Of a stretch of DNA of 10,057 nucleotides, positions 1 to 6,379 are shown one piece after another. The stretch spans positions 1 through 10,057 of the forward strand of contig JASHOI010000760.1 in assembly GCA_030041195.1 (NCBI GenBank). Reading direction: 5' to 3'. The position numbers and the translations under genes are program-made. The notes beneath the pieces are model-generated. The model was not told the DNA's origin and made no database searches. It worked only from the letters and a program-made list of their open reading frames with translations. Position 1 is the first letter of the stretch. Each line of letters starts with the position of its first letter. Source of the DNA: Streptosporangiaceae bacterium. Its GTDB lineage: Bacteria; Actinomycetota; Actinomycetes; Streptosporangiales; Streptosporangiaceae.

Positions 1-12
1 GCTATTAATAGC
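1..12. repeat. Perfect 12-bp AT-rich palindrome at window edge
   Basis: GCTATTAATAGC reads the same on both strands and is AT-rich in GC-rich surroundings. It touches the left edge, so it may be part of a longer element that is cut off. It could be an operator or chance; no gene on either side is visible to assign it to. Confidence 0.35.
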
Positions 13-373
13 CCGAACCCTCGCCGGAATCTCATTCCTGCTCCCTCCCGGGCGTTCCGGCGCGCGCCGATGCGACCGGAGGCCACCGCCCTGTTTGGAG
101 CTAAAGCATGCCGTGGAACACACCGGGTTGTCGAGATCCACATCCACCGATTTCCCGGTTTTGACGGACGTGGAGCGCCTTGGCCGGTTCGCGGTCAGGC
201 CGCTGCCTCCAGCCGGGTGCCTGGATGCAGACCCGATGCCTGTCCCAGGCTGCCGGGCGGCGCGCCGATCGTAGCTCAGGCCTCGCCCGCGCCATCATGG
301 CGGCACGACCACGGTCCCGGCAACTGGAATGAGCCGGCTGGACCTGACCGTCAAGGGCTGCCGACGTAATAGA

Positions 374-454
374 CAGAACTCAAAAGGCGCCGCACGAATC
401 GCCGATGTTATTCGGGCAGAACTCCGGCCGGATAGTTCTGATGGACGGCGCCTT
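374..454. repeat. Cluster of interleaved direct and inverted repeats
   Basis: CAGAACTC occurs twice in direct orientation (374-381 and 417-424). Its inverted core AGTTCTG is at 434-440, so 417-440 can form a 7-bp hairpin with a 10-nt loop made mostly of CCGG repeats. A second pair, AAGGCGCCG (384-392) and CGGCGCCTT (446-454), is a perfect 9-bp inverted repeat that overlaps the first in an interleaved, not nested, order. The cluster lies about 90 bp before the transposase remnant and might be the decayed left end of that element, or a binding-site cluster. No function can be assigned. Confidence 0.4.
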
Positions 455-1101
455 AGTGGAAACGACACCTCTACGCCATCTCTATGCGATCTCCACCCCA
501 TCTCCACATCGGGTAAAGACGGTGTCACGGCGTGGTTGATGTCCCGGAATCCGGATGGTGACAAGCTGACTGTGACGGAGCGGGTGCAGCCGGCTGCGGC
601 TGGTCTCCCCGGGGGGCGGGCCGGTGACCGGAGGGTGACCTGGCGCAGGCTCGGCGCAGAGGAGCGGGCCCGCCGGGAACGCGTGCGACTGGCTGCGGCT
701 GACCTCATCGAGGCAGGAGCCAGCGACCGGGAGGTCGCACAGCGCTTCGGCGTGACGCGGTCGTCGGCGAACCGATGGCGGCAGGTGCTGGCCGCCGGCG
801 GCAGGCAGGCGCTGGCCTCGAAGGGTGCGGGCGGTGTCCGTTGCAAGCTCAGCCCGGCTCAGCTCGGTGAGCTAGAGCAAGTGCTAAAGGCTGGCCCTGC
901 CGCCTTTGGCTGGGATGAGGACCAGAGCTGGACGCTGATCCGGGTCGCCGAAGTCGTCCGCGACAAGTTCGGTGTGTATTACACCGTGTCTGGGCTGCAT
1001 CTGCTGCTGCAAAGGATCGGCTGGAGTATTCAAGTCCATTCCGTGCAGGCATTACTAAAAGATTCAAGCGGCTCCTTCTCGTGCTCGGAGGCGCTCATTA
1101 G

Positions 1102-1131
1102 CGAGAGCTCTCGTCATGGGGCAATTGCCCC
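1102..1131. promoter_or_regulatory. Two adjacent perfect palindromes before the permease
   Basis: CGAGAGCTCTCG (1102-1113) and GGGGCAATTGCCCC (1118-1131) are each perfect palindromes, 12 and 14 bp, separated by TCAT. Their centres are 17 bp apart, and the second ends 29 bp before the permease start codon. This is the placement expected of operator sites or of 5'-leader hairpins controlling the permease. Binding by a dimeric regulator is an inference; no regulator gene adjoins, and no convincing -35/-10 pair was identified nearby. Confidence 0.5.
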
Positions 1132-1144
1132 GCGTAGGCGGACC

Positions 1145-1153
1145 GGAAGAAGG
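1145..1153 (+). promoter_or_regulatory. Ribosome-binding site of the permease
   Basis: GGAAGAAGG ends 7 nt before the ATG at 1161. It favours that codon over the in-frame ATG at 1116, which lies at the edge of the palindromes, has no such site, and would add a hydrophilic 15-residue extension. Confidence 0.75.
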
Positions 1154-1160
1154 TTCGGAC

Positions 1161-2804
1161 ATGGCTACTGAAACGACGGCTGTCAGCACCACCAGGCCGA
1201 GAGATGTTGGCCTGAGACGTGAGATGGGGCTGATCGGAGCGTGCTGGGCATCGGTGACTTCGATCATCGGCTCCGGCTGGCTGTTCGGCTCGTGGAAGGC
1301 CTCGTACTCCACCGGGACCTCGGCCCTGCTCGCCTGGGGCATCGCCGGCGTCATGATCATCATCCTGGCGCTGGTGCACGCCGAGCTTGGCGGGATGTAC
1401 CCGGTCGCCGGGGGCACGGCCAGATTCCCGCACTTCGCGTTCGGGAGTGTGGCCGGCACGTCGTTCGGGTTCATGTCCTGGCTGCAGGCGGTCACGGTCA
1501 CGCCGATCGAGTGCTTCGCGGTGATGCAGTACCTGGCGTACTACTGGCACGGCCTGTTCAACACCACGACCGGCGAGGTCACCGGGCTCGGCTTCGGGAT
1601 GAGCATCATCCTGATGGCCATCTTCACGGCGGTGAACTTCCTGGCGATGAAGTTGTTCAACCGGGTGAACCTGGTCCTCACCTGGTGGAAGGTCGTGATC
1701 CCGGTCGCGGCCATCATCATCCTGTTCACGCAGTTCCACACCGCCGCCTTCAATTCGCACGGCGGGTTCATGCCTTACGGAACCAAGGCCATGTTCGCGG
1801 CCATCCCCAGCGCCGGCATCGTCTTCGCTTATCTCGGTTTCGAGCAGGCCGATCAGCTGGCCGGCGAGGTCCGCGACCCGCAGCGGAACCTTCCCCGGGC
1901 GATCATCATCGCGATCCTGCTGTGCACCGTGATCTACATCCTGCTCCAGGTCGTGTTTCTCGGCGCGCTGCGCCCGTCCGATCTCACGCACGGCTGGTCC
2001 GGCCTGGCGACCAACTCGCACTTCGAGCTCGGCCCGCTGGCGTTCCTGGCCGGCGCGGTGGGCCTGGGCTGGTTCGCGATCATTCTGCGGATCGACGCGT
2101 TCATCTCCCCGTCCGGCACCGGGCTGGTCTACCAGACCTCGACGTCGCGGATCAGCTATGGCCTGGCCCGCAACCGCTACGTGCCGACGCCGTTCTCCTG
2201 GGTCGACAAGAACGGCGTGCCGTGGTTCAGCCTGATCATGGCCTTCGTGCTCGGCCTGGTGTTTCTGCTGCCGTTCCCGAGCTGGAGCACCCTGGTTGGC
2301 TTCATCACCTCGGCCAGCGTGCTGATGTACGCGGGTGCTCCGCTGGCGCTCGGCGCGTTCCGCAGGAAGCTGCCCGAAGCGAGCCGACCCTACCGGCTCC
2401 CGGGCGCAACGGTGCTCAGCCCGCTGGCGTTCATCATCGCCAGCCTGATCATCGACTGGTCCGGGTTCGAGATCGTCTGGAAGCTCGGGATCGCCTTGGT
2501 GATCGGCTACGTCCTGATCGGCATCTGGATGATCTACGACAAGGAGCGGCCGCCGCTGGACTGGAAGTCGGCCATCTGGCTGCCGGTCTACCTCGTCGGC
2601 ATGGGGATCATCTCCTGGCAGGGTCAGTTCGGGCCGGACAACACCGGCCGAATCGACTTCTGGCTGGAAATGGGGCTCGTCGCCGCGTTCAGCCTGGTGA
2701 TCTACATATGGGCATGCTTCACCTGCCTGCCCAGGGAAGAGATGCTGAACCTCATCTCCAGGCAGTCGGAGGGTGACGCTCCCGCCAAGCCCGAGACCGC
2801 CTAG
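1161..2804 (+). CDS. APC-superfamily amino acid/polyamine-type permease
   Basis: This 547-aa integral membrane protein probably carries an amino acid or related amine across the cytoplasmic membrane in exchange for, or together with, an ion or counter-substrate. Hydrophobic segments suggest about 14 helices: the 12 of the APC fold (AA_permease_2 type) plus two at the carboxyl end. Helix 1 holds the family's unwound glycine motif, [11 protein letters not shown] (34-44). The conserved loop [17 protein letters not shown] lies at 74-90. Helix 6 with [30 protein letters not shown] (from 219) is the second substrate-binding break, typical of the superfamily. The amino-terminal 20 residues and the tail after about 522 are polar. 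The gene stands alone: a transposase remnant lies upstream, and the next gene starts 179 bp downstream behind its own promoter. Substrate cannot be read from sequence. Family call is firm. Confidence 0.9.
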   Translation: MATETTAVSTTRPRDVGLRREMGLIGACWASVTSIIGSGWLFGSWKASYSTGTSALLAWGIAGVMIIILALVHAELGGMYPVAGGTARFPHFAFGSVAGTSFGFMSWLQAVTVTPIECFAVMQYLAYYWHGLFNTTTGEVTGLGFGMSIILMAIFTAVNFLAMKLFNRVNLVLTWWKVVIPVAAIIILFTQFHTAAFNSHGGFMPYGTKAMFAAIPSAGIVFAYLGFEQADQLAGEVRDPQRNLPRAIIIAILLCTVIYILLQVVFLGALRPSDLTHGWSGLATNSHFELGPLAFLAGAVGLGWFAIILRIDAFISPSGTGLVYQTSTSRISYGLARNRYVPTPFSWVDKNGVPWFSLIMAFVLGLVFLLPFPSWSTLVGFITSASVLMYAGAPLALGAFRRKLPEASRPYRLPGATVLSPLAFIIASLIIDWSGFEIVWKLGIALVIGYVLIGIWMIYDKERPPLDWKSAIWLPVYLVGMGIISWQGQFGPDNTGRIDFWLEMGLVAAFSLVIYIWACFTCLPREEMLNLISRQSEGDAPAKPETA

Positions 2805-2866
2805 CACGCCTGACGCTGAGGCTCCGTCGATCTCCGGCTGCCGGGGCCTGAGCGTTCGACTCCGGA

Positions 2867-2917
2867 CCGGCGGCGGCCTGCCGCCAGCTCCCTTCCCTTG
2901 GGGGCGACCGCCGCCGG
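2867..2917 (+). terminator. Possible GC-rich stem-loops after the permease
   Basis: GGCGGC (2869-2874) can pair with GCCGCC (2880-2885) over a 5-nt loop. Alternatively, the ten bases CCGGCGGCGG (2867-2876) can pair with CCGCCGCCGG (2908-2917). The two folds exclude each other. There is no T-run, so this is at best an actinobacterial-style terminator without a U tract; GC-rich sequence also gives such pairings by chance. Confidence 0.3.
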
Positions 2918-2971
2918 CCGGGCACGGGTACCTCTGAATGCGCCAGCGGGTGATTTGTCGGCACGTGCGGT

Positions 2972-2977
2972 TAGGGT
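2972..2977 (+). promoter_or_regulatory. Leaderless-type -10 element TAGGGT
   Basis: TAGGGT fits the actinobacterial -10 pattern TAnnnT and leaves exactly 6 nt before the GTG at 2984. Transcription would therefore begin at or next to the start codon, giving a leaderless mRNA. This agrees with the lack of a purine-rich ribosome site before this gene. No clear -35 was found at the standard distance. Confidence 0.5.
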
Positions 2978-2983
2978 CATCGG

Positions 2984-3760
2984 GTGGCTGACTTCATCGG
3001 TGCTGACATGCGCGGCTCCCGGTTCGAGCGGGTCGACCTGTCCGGCGCGCAGTTGCGCGCCGTCGATCTGTCCGGCGCGCAGTTCCGCGGCATCGACCTG
3101 AGCGGCGTGGTGATGCGGGGCGTCGAGCTGGCCAACGTCGATATCTACGGCGAGATCATGAACGTCACGGTCAACGGCGTCGACATTGGGCCCCTCGTCG
3201 ACGCCGAGCTCAACCGCCGCTATCCCGACCGGGCCAAGATGCGCCCGGCGGACCCCGCGGGGTTCGGCGAGGCGTGGGGCATCGTCGGGCAGCTCTGGGA
3301 GCAGACCGTCGAGCGAGCGCGCCGGCTGCCACCGGAGCTGCTGCACGAGTCGGTCGACGGGGAGTGGTCGTTCACCGAAACGCTGCGCCATCTGGTGTTC
3401 GCCAGCGACGCCTGGGTCAGGCGGGCGATCCTCGGCGACCCGTCGCCATGGGATCCGCTGGACCTGCCGTGGGACGAGATGCCCGACACGCCAGGGGTGC
3501 CCCGCGACCGCGACGCACGGCCCTCGCTCGACGCGGTACTCGAACTGCGCCGGGACCGCATGTCCACCGTGCGCCAGGTGATCGAGAACCTGACCGAAGC
3601 GTCGGTGGACGGCCACACCGAACCGGTCGAGGGGCCCGGCTGGCCGCGGCCTCGCAGCTACCCCATCCGTGAATGCCTGCTGGTCGTTCTCAACGAGGAA
3701 TGGGAGCACCGGCTCTACGCCGAGCGGGATCTGGATGTCCTCGAGGCGCGCCGGCGGTAG
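2984..3760 (+). CDS. Pentapeptide-repeat / DinB-superfamily fusion protein
   Basis: A 258-aa cytoplasmic protein with two parts. Residues 3-56 form short pentapeptide repeats of the A(D/N)LxG kind (FIGAD, VDLSG, AQLRA, VDLSG, AQFRG, IDLSG, VELAN), which would build a small quadrilateral beta-helix. Residues about 95-255 are a four-helix DinB/YfiT-type bundle, with the typical ESVDGEWSFTETLRHLVFASD segment at 122-142 and NEEWEHRLYAERDLDVL near the end. Members usually bind a metal through three histidines and act as thiol-dependent transferases or remain uncharacterised. Here H136 and H242 are visible, while the first position of the HxxxH pair is E238. This two-domain arrangement is, from memory, widespread in actinobacteria. 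The GTG start is placed by the -10 spacing and by the start of the repeats. It lies 59 bp before the sigma gene and may or may not be cotranscribed. Confidence 0.85.
   Translation: MADFIGADMRGSRFERVDLSGAQLRAVDLSGAQFRGIDLSGVVMRGVELANVDIYGEIMNVTVNGVDIGPLVDAELNRRYPDRAKMRPADPAGFGEAWGIVGQLWEQTVERARRLPPELLHESVDGEWSFTETLRHLVFASDAWVRRAILGDPSPWDPLDLPWDEMPDTPGVPRDRDARPSLDAVLELRRDRMSTVRQVIENLTEASVDGHTEPVEGPGWPRPRSYPIRECLLVVLNEEWEHRLYAERDLDVLEARRR
3032..3121 (+). repeat. In-frame 30-bp tandem repeats encoding pentapeptide pairs
   Basis: Three 30-bp units begin at 3032, 3062 and 3092. The first two are nearly identical (GTCGAyCTGTCCGGCGCGCA...) and the third has diverged. Each encodes ten residues, that is two pentapeptides. 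The high DNA identity of the first two units suggests a recent duplication or gene conversion inside the coding region. Confidence 0.7.
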
Positions 3761-3772
3761 CGGCGCGGGCGT

Positions 3773-3799
3773 GCAACCTCCATGCCGATCTGGTGGTCT
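3773..3799 (+). promoter_or_regulatory. Candidate ECF-sigma promoter before the sigma gene
   Basis: GCAACC (3773-3778) is followed after 16 nt by GGTCT (3795-3799). This matches the AAC-containing -35 and GTC/TCT -10 pattern known for several actinobacterial ECF sigma factors. The predicted start, near 3805, would leave a leader of about 15 nt that still contains the ribosome site at 3808. Self-activation by the encoded sigma factor is an inference from position. Confidence 0.4.
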
Positions 3800-3807
3800 G
3801 TGGTGGT

Positions 3808-3814
3808 GAGGAGG
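3808..3814 (+). promoter_or_regulatory. Ribosome-binding site of the sigma gene
   Basis: GAGGAGG lies 5 nt before the ATG at 3820 and fixes that start. The frame is open further back to 3673, but that part overlaps the DinB gene and reads as unrelated Arg/Gly/Ala-rich sequence. Confidence 0.8.
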
Positions 3815-3819
3815 TCGGT

Positions 3820-4323
3820 ATGGACGCCGCAGGAGACGCCGAGTTCAGCGATTTCATGCATGGCCGCTGGGCCCAGCTGGTGCGGCTCGGCTACGGGCTC
3901 ACCGGTGACCTGCAGATCGCCGAGGACTTGGCACAGACAGCGTTCGCCCGTGCCTATGCCTCCTGGCCGCGGGTACGCAGGGCCGCCGACCCGGACGCCT
4001 ACGTGCGCAAGATCGTGGTCAACGCCAACCTGAACAGGTTCCGCAAGCGCCGGGTCATCGAGCAGTTGACCGAAAAGGTGCCGGAGGTTGCCCTGGGCGA
4101 TCCGGCCGGCCGGCACGAAGACCGAGCCGCGCTGATCGCGGCGCTGCTTCAGCTGCCGTACGGGCAGCGCGCGGTGGTGGTGCTCAGGTACTGGCTGGAC
4201 ATGACCGAGGCCGAGGCAGCAGCCGTGATGGGCTGCTCGGTCGGCAACGTCAAGAGCCAGGCATCGCGCGCGCTGGCCAAGCTGCGGGACAGCTCCGCAC
4301 TTATCGATGGGGGAGCACGGTGA
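3820..4323 (+). CDS. SigE-family ECF RNA polymerase sigma factor
   Basis: A 167-aa group 4 (ECF) sigma factor that would direct RNA polymerase to a small set of promoters. Region 2 spans about 8-78: the core-binding helix FSDFMHGRWAQLVRLGYGLTG, then IAEDLAQTAFARAY (33-46) and the promoter-melting/-10 segment DPDAYVRKIVVNANLNRFRKRR (58-79). Region 4 spans about 103-157, with the helix-turn-helix MTEAEAAAVMGCSVGNVKSQASRALAKLR reading the -35. Length and motifs match the actinobacterial 'SigE family' model (TIGR02983), which is a family label and not proof of orthology to Streptomyces SigE. Its stop overlaps the GTG of the next gene (GTGA, 4320-4323), so the two are likely translationally coupled, as is usual for a sigma factor and its membrane regulator. 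A candidate autoregulatory promoter lies at 3773-3799. Confidence 0.93.
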   Translation: MDAAGDAEFSDFMHGRWAQLVRLGYGLTGDLQIAEDLAQTAFARAYASWPRVRRAADPDAYVRKIVVNANLNRFRKRRVIEQLTEKVPEVALGDPAGRHEDRAALIAALLQLPYGQRAVVVLRYWLDMTEAEAAAVMGCSVGNVKSQASRALAKLRDSSALIDGGAR

Positions 4324-5414
4324 GCGTCAAGGATGAGCAGGAGATCAGGAACCGGCTCCGCGTGCTCAGTACCGTCGAGGTGAGCTCGCCGCCCTACCTG
4401 ACGGCCGTGCGGCGGGGCAAATCCGTCCGGCTGCGCCGGCGCGCATTCACGGCTGCGGGGGTAGCTGCGGCGGTACTCGTCGGCGTTCTCGTGCCCCGTT
4501 TCGCGTGGCATCTGGGTCAGGCAGGGCCGCCCGCGCCGAAGTACAACGTAACGGTGCACCAGCCGAGCCACGGCTCGCCACCCGGCCAGGTTGCGTGGGG
4601 GACGATCAACGGCAAGCGCTGGCAGGTCGAGGTGCTTGCTGATCAGGGCCTCTCCTCCGGCTGCGCGGTCATTGGCCAGGATCTGGAGTGCGGCCCGGCC
4701 GTTACCGGCGCGGCGGCGCGCCAGGTGAGCTTCACTTCCGTCAGGAACGGCGGCACCCAGTTCCAGCTGGCCGCCGTCGGAGCCGGCGTGACCAAGGTCG
4801 TGGTCACGCTCGGCAACGGCACCACACTGGACCTGCGGCCGACGGCCCTGAGCGGCAAGCGCTGGGTGGGGTTCGCGGCGCCGGTGCGGCTGCCGGTCAG
4901 CCGGGCAGTGTCCTTCGCCGGGCAGCGCGAGATCGACTACGCGATCCCCTACAACGGTGTCAACGGTGCCACGTTTGTGTCCTGGCTGCGCCCTGGCCAG
5001 CGGGGGGCGGCCCGCGCGGCCTACCGCATCGGCTCGGGGACGCTCGGCGGCCAGAGCTGGTCAGCGTGGGCGTACGCCGGGCCGTGGGGAGTGTGCGTCG
5101 AGAGCGTAGGCGCGGTGGGCTGGTGCGCGCCGAGCGCCGCCGACGTCCGGCCGGTCGGCGCGGTGACCAGCTACCTCACCTGCAGCCCCGGCTCACAGGG
5201 CGTCTGGTTCGCCGCTGCAGCCGGGCCGGCTGTCGCGACGGTGCGGTTCAGCCTGTCGGACGGCGGCTCGCTCAGAGTCCCGGCTGCGCGGATCGGCGGC
5301 GGCAGCAAGGCCTACGTGTTCGCGGTCGCCAACGGCGTCCGGCTGCGGGGCTGGACCGCGCTCGATGCGGCCGGGAAGCAGGTCGGCACCGGCCCGGGCT
5401 GGACGTGCGGATAG
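4320..5414 (+). CDS. Membrane-anchored sigma-partner protein, duplicated ectodomain
   Basis: A 364-aa protein of no family I can name. Residues 1-40 are cytoplasmic and end in a basic patch (RRGKSVRLRRR). One membrane helix follows at about 42-59 (AFTAAGVAAAVLVGVLVP), leaving some 300 residues outside. The outer part looks like two copies of one beta-rich module. In the first, NGKRWQVEV...SSGCAVIGQDLECGP is followed by VTKVVVTLGNGTTLDLRP...KRWVGFAAPV. In the second, GGQSWSAWA...GVCVESVGAVGWCAP is followed by VATVRFSLSDGGSLRVPA...KAYVFAVANGV. Cysteines 115/124, 259/269 and 288/363 could form three disulfides. Topology and the 4-bp overlap with the sigma gene suggest an anti-sigma factor or signal sensor, but the classical zinc anti-sigma motif HxxxCxxC is absent. 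A GGGGGAG site lies 4 nt before the GTG start. Function is inferred from context only. Confidence 0.75.
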   Translation: MSVKDEQEIRNRLRVLSTVEVSSPPYLTAVRRGKSVRLRRRAFTAAGVAAAVLVGVLVPRFAWHLGQAGPPAPKYNVTVHQPSHGSPPGQVAWGTINGKRWQVEVLADQGLSSGCAVIGQDLECGPAVTGAAARQVSFTSVRNGGTQFQLAAVGAGVTKVVVTLGNGTTLDLRPTALSGKRWVGFAAPVRLPVSRAVSFAGQREIDYAIPYNGVNGATFVSWLRPGQRGAARAAYRIGSGTLGGQSWSAWAYAGPWGVCVESVGAVGWCAPSAADVRPVGAVTSYLTCSPGSQGVWFAAAAGPAVATVRFSLSDGGSLRVPAARIGGGSKAYVFAVANGVRLRGWTALDAAGKQVGTGPGWTCG

Positions 5415-5421
5415 AGCGACA

Positions 5422-6321
5422 ATGCCCAAGTACGCAATCCTCGAGGCGCCGTCCGCGCTCGGCCACGTTGCCGAGCATCTCGGGGTAGAACGTGCCCCAG
5501 AAGTGCTGCTCGGAGCCGGGCTCGGCGATGGCCTGGCCGCGCGCCGAGCCGGGCGAGTACCGGCGGAGGGCTACAGCCCGATGCGTGATCCGCGAACGAA
5601 GATCCTTAATCCGCTGGCGCTCGCCGACTACTCCAGCGTCCTGGCCGACGCGGTGAGCGCCGTTCTCGACGAGGGTGAGTTTCCTGTCGTACTCGGCGGC
5701 GATTGCTCGATCCTGCTTGGTGCGGCGCTGGCGCTGAAGCGGCGCGGCCGCTACGGGTTGCTCTACATCGACGGCGATGCGGACTTCTACCAGCCGGAGG
5801 TGAATCCGCTCGGTGGCGCGGCGTCAGCGAGCGACCTCGCCTTCGCCACCGGCCGCGGCCCCGGCGTCGTCTGCGACCTTGAGGGGCAGCGGCCGCTCAT
5901 CCGCGACGATGACGTCGTTGTGTTTGCCTGCCGCGACGCCGCCGACCGGGAACGGCGCCACTGCCAGCCGCTCCCGGCGGACATGCTTGTGCTCGATCGC
6001 GAGCAGGTACGTGGGGTGGGTGCCGCCGCGGCCGCCCGCCGCGCCGTCACGTTCCTGACCCGGCCGGACGGCCCGGAAGGTTTCTGGATCCATATCGACG
6101 CCGATGTCTTCGATGAGACCATCATGCGGGCCGTCGACGATCCGCGACCTGACGGCCTGAACTGGGAGGACGTGGTATCGGCGGTTCGCGCAGCCATAGC
6201 CTCAGGCAAGGCGGCCGGCCTGCAGATCGCGATCTACAACCCCGACTTCGACCCGGACGGGTCGAACGGCCGCGGCCTGGCCGCCGCCATCCGCAACGCG
6301 CTCGTCCCTGAGGGGCACTGA
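5422..6321 (+). CDS. Arginase/agmatinase-fold protein, atypical metal site
   Basis: A 299-aa member of the ureohydrolase (arginase/agmatinase/formimidoylglutamase) superfamily, whose typical members use two Mn ions to hydrolyse a guanidino or amidino group. The motifs are in the expected order: VVLGGDCSILLG (89-100), LLYIDGDADFY (113-123) and FWIHIDADVFDE (221-232), then a conserved-looking end with IYNPDFDPDG (271-280). Arginase supplies Mn ligands from GGDHS, DAHxD and DxDxxD. Here the first His is C95 and the middle His is D119, while D117, D121, D226, D228 and D231 are present. GGDCS is, as I recall, common in an actinobacterial subfamily; the Asp in place of the second His looks unusual. 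It may bind a different metal, use another substrate, or be inactive. It starts 7 bp after the membrane-protein gene with only a weak purine stretch before ATG, so it is probably the third gene of the sigma operon. Confidence 0.82.
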   Translation: MPKYAILEAPSALGHVAEHLGVERAPEVLLGAGLGDGLAARRAGRVPAEGYSPMRDPRTKILNPLALADYSSVLADAVSAVLDEGEFPVVLGGDCSILLGAALALKRRGRYGLLYIDGDADFYQPEVNPLGGAASASDLAFATGRGPGVVCDLEGQRPLIRDDDVVVFACRDAADRERRHCQPLPADMLVLDREQVRGVGAAAAARRAVTFLTRPDGPEGFWIHIDADVFDETIMRAVDDPRPDGLNWEDVVSAVRAAIASGKAAGLQIAIYNPDFDPDGSNGRGLAAAIRNALVPEGH

Positions 6322-6379
6322 TGCCGCACCCGGTCCGCGCTGCTGCCGCACCGCCAAGAGGCCTGCCAAGGTACGTCGG

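Larger units (their letters stand above)
1..538. other. Gene-free left region with short repeats only
   Basis: I find no coding region here that can be supported. Open frames exist on both strands, as expected in GC-rich DNA, but their translations are Arg/Pro/Ala-rich, resemble no family I know and lack convincing ribosome sites. What can be seen is a perfect palindrome at 1-12, a 13-bp odd palindrome at 290-302 (CGCCAT c ATGGCG), and a cluster of direct and inverted repeats at 374-454. The latter part may be the outer flank of the transposase remnant that follows. Confidence 0.6.
539..1171 (+). pseudogene. IS630-family transposase, amino-terminal remnant
   Basis: This is the DNA-binding half of an IS630-type (Tc1/mariner-like) transposase. 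Counting from the ATG at 539, residues about 37-100 carry the first helix-turn-helix ([18 protein letters not shown], 63-80), followed by the family's LASKGAGG segment (92-99). Residues about 125-166 are the winged helix ([10 protein letters not shown], then the [18 protein letters not shown] stretch). Intact members are roughly 340-360 aa and continue into a DDE catalytic domain. Here recognisable similarity stops after GWSIQV (base 1036), and the remaining 44 residues are unrelated, running into the first 11 bases of the permease gene. No DDE domain remains, so it cannot transpose by itself. The true start is unclear: ATG 539 or GTG 635 are both possible, as the similarity only begins near 640. 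An alternative reading is a small DNA-binding protein derived from the element, which I consider less likely. Confidence 0.7.

Noticed and set aside
70..369. 99-codon plus-strand frame near the left edge
   Set aside because: There is no ribosome site and no family resemblance. The composition fits random open GC-rich sequence.
970..984. GGTGT-GTATT-ACACC inverted repeat
   Set aside because: It lies inside the winged-helix coding part of the transposase remnant and is explained by the conserved codons there.
1116..1160. Earlier in-frame ATG for the permease
   Set aside because: It has no ribosome site and would start at the edge of a palindrome; ATG 1161 has GGAAGAAGG at a good distance.
1098..2807. 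A 569-codon open frame on the minus strand covering the whole permease gene
   Set aside because: It is the antisense shadow of a GC-rich coding gene. Its translation is almost all Asp, Arg, Gln, Glu, His and Pro with no recognisable domain, while the plus strand gives a clear membrane transporter.
3032..3121. 30-bp repeats as a CRISPR-like or noncoding array
   Set aside because: The units are contiguous without spacers, in frame, and encode pentapeptide repeats.
6322..6379. Bidirectional terminator between the convergent arginase-like and LLM genes
   Set aside because: I found two direct copies of TGCCGCACC but no stem-loop of useful length and no T-run.
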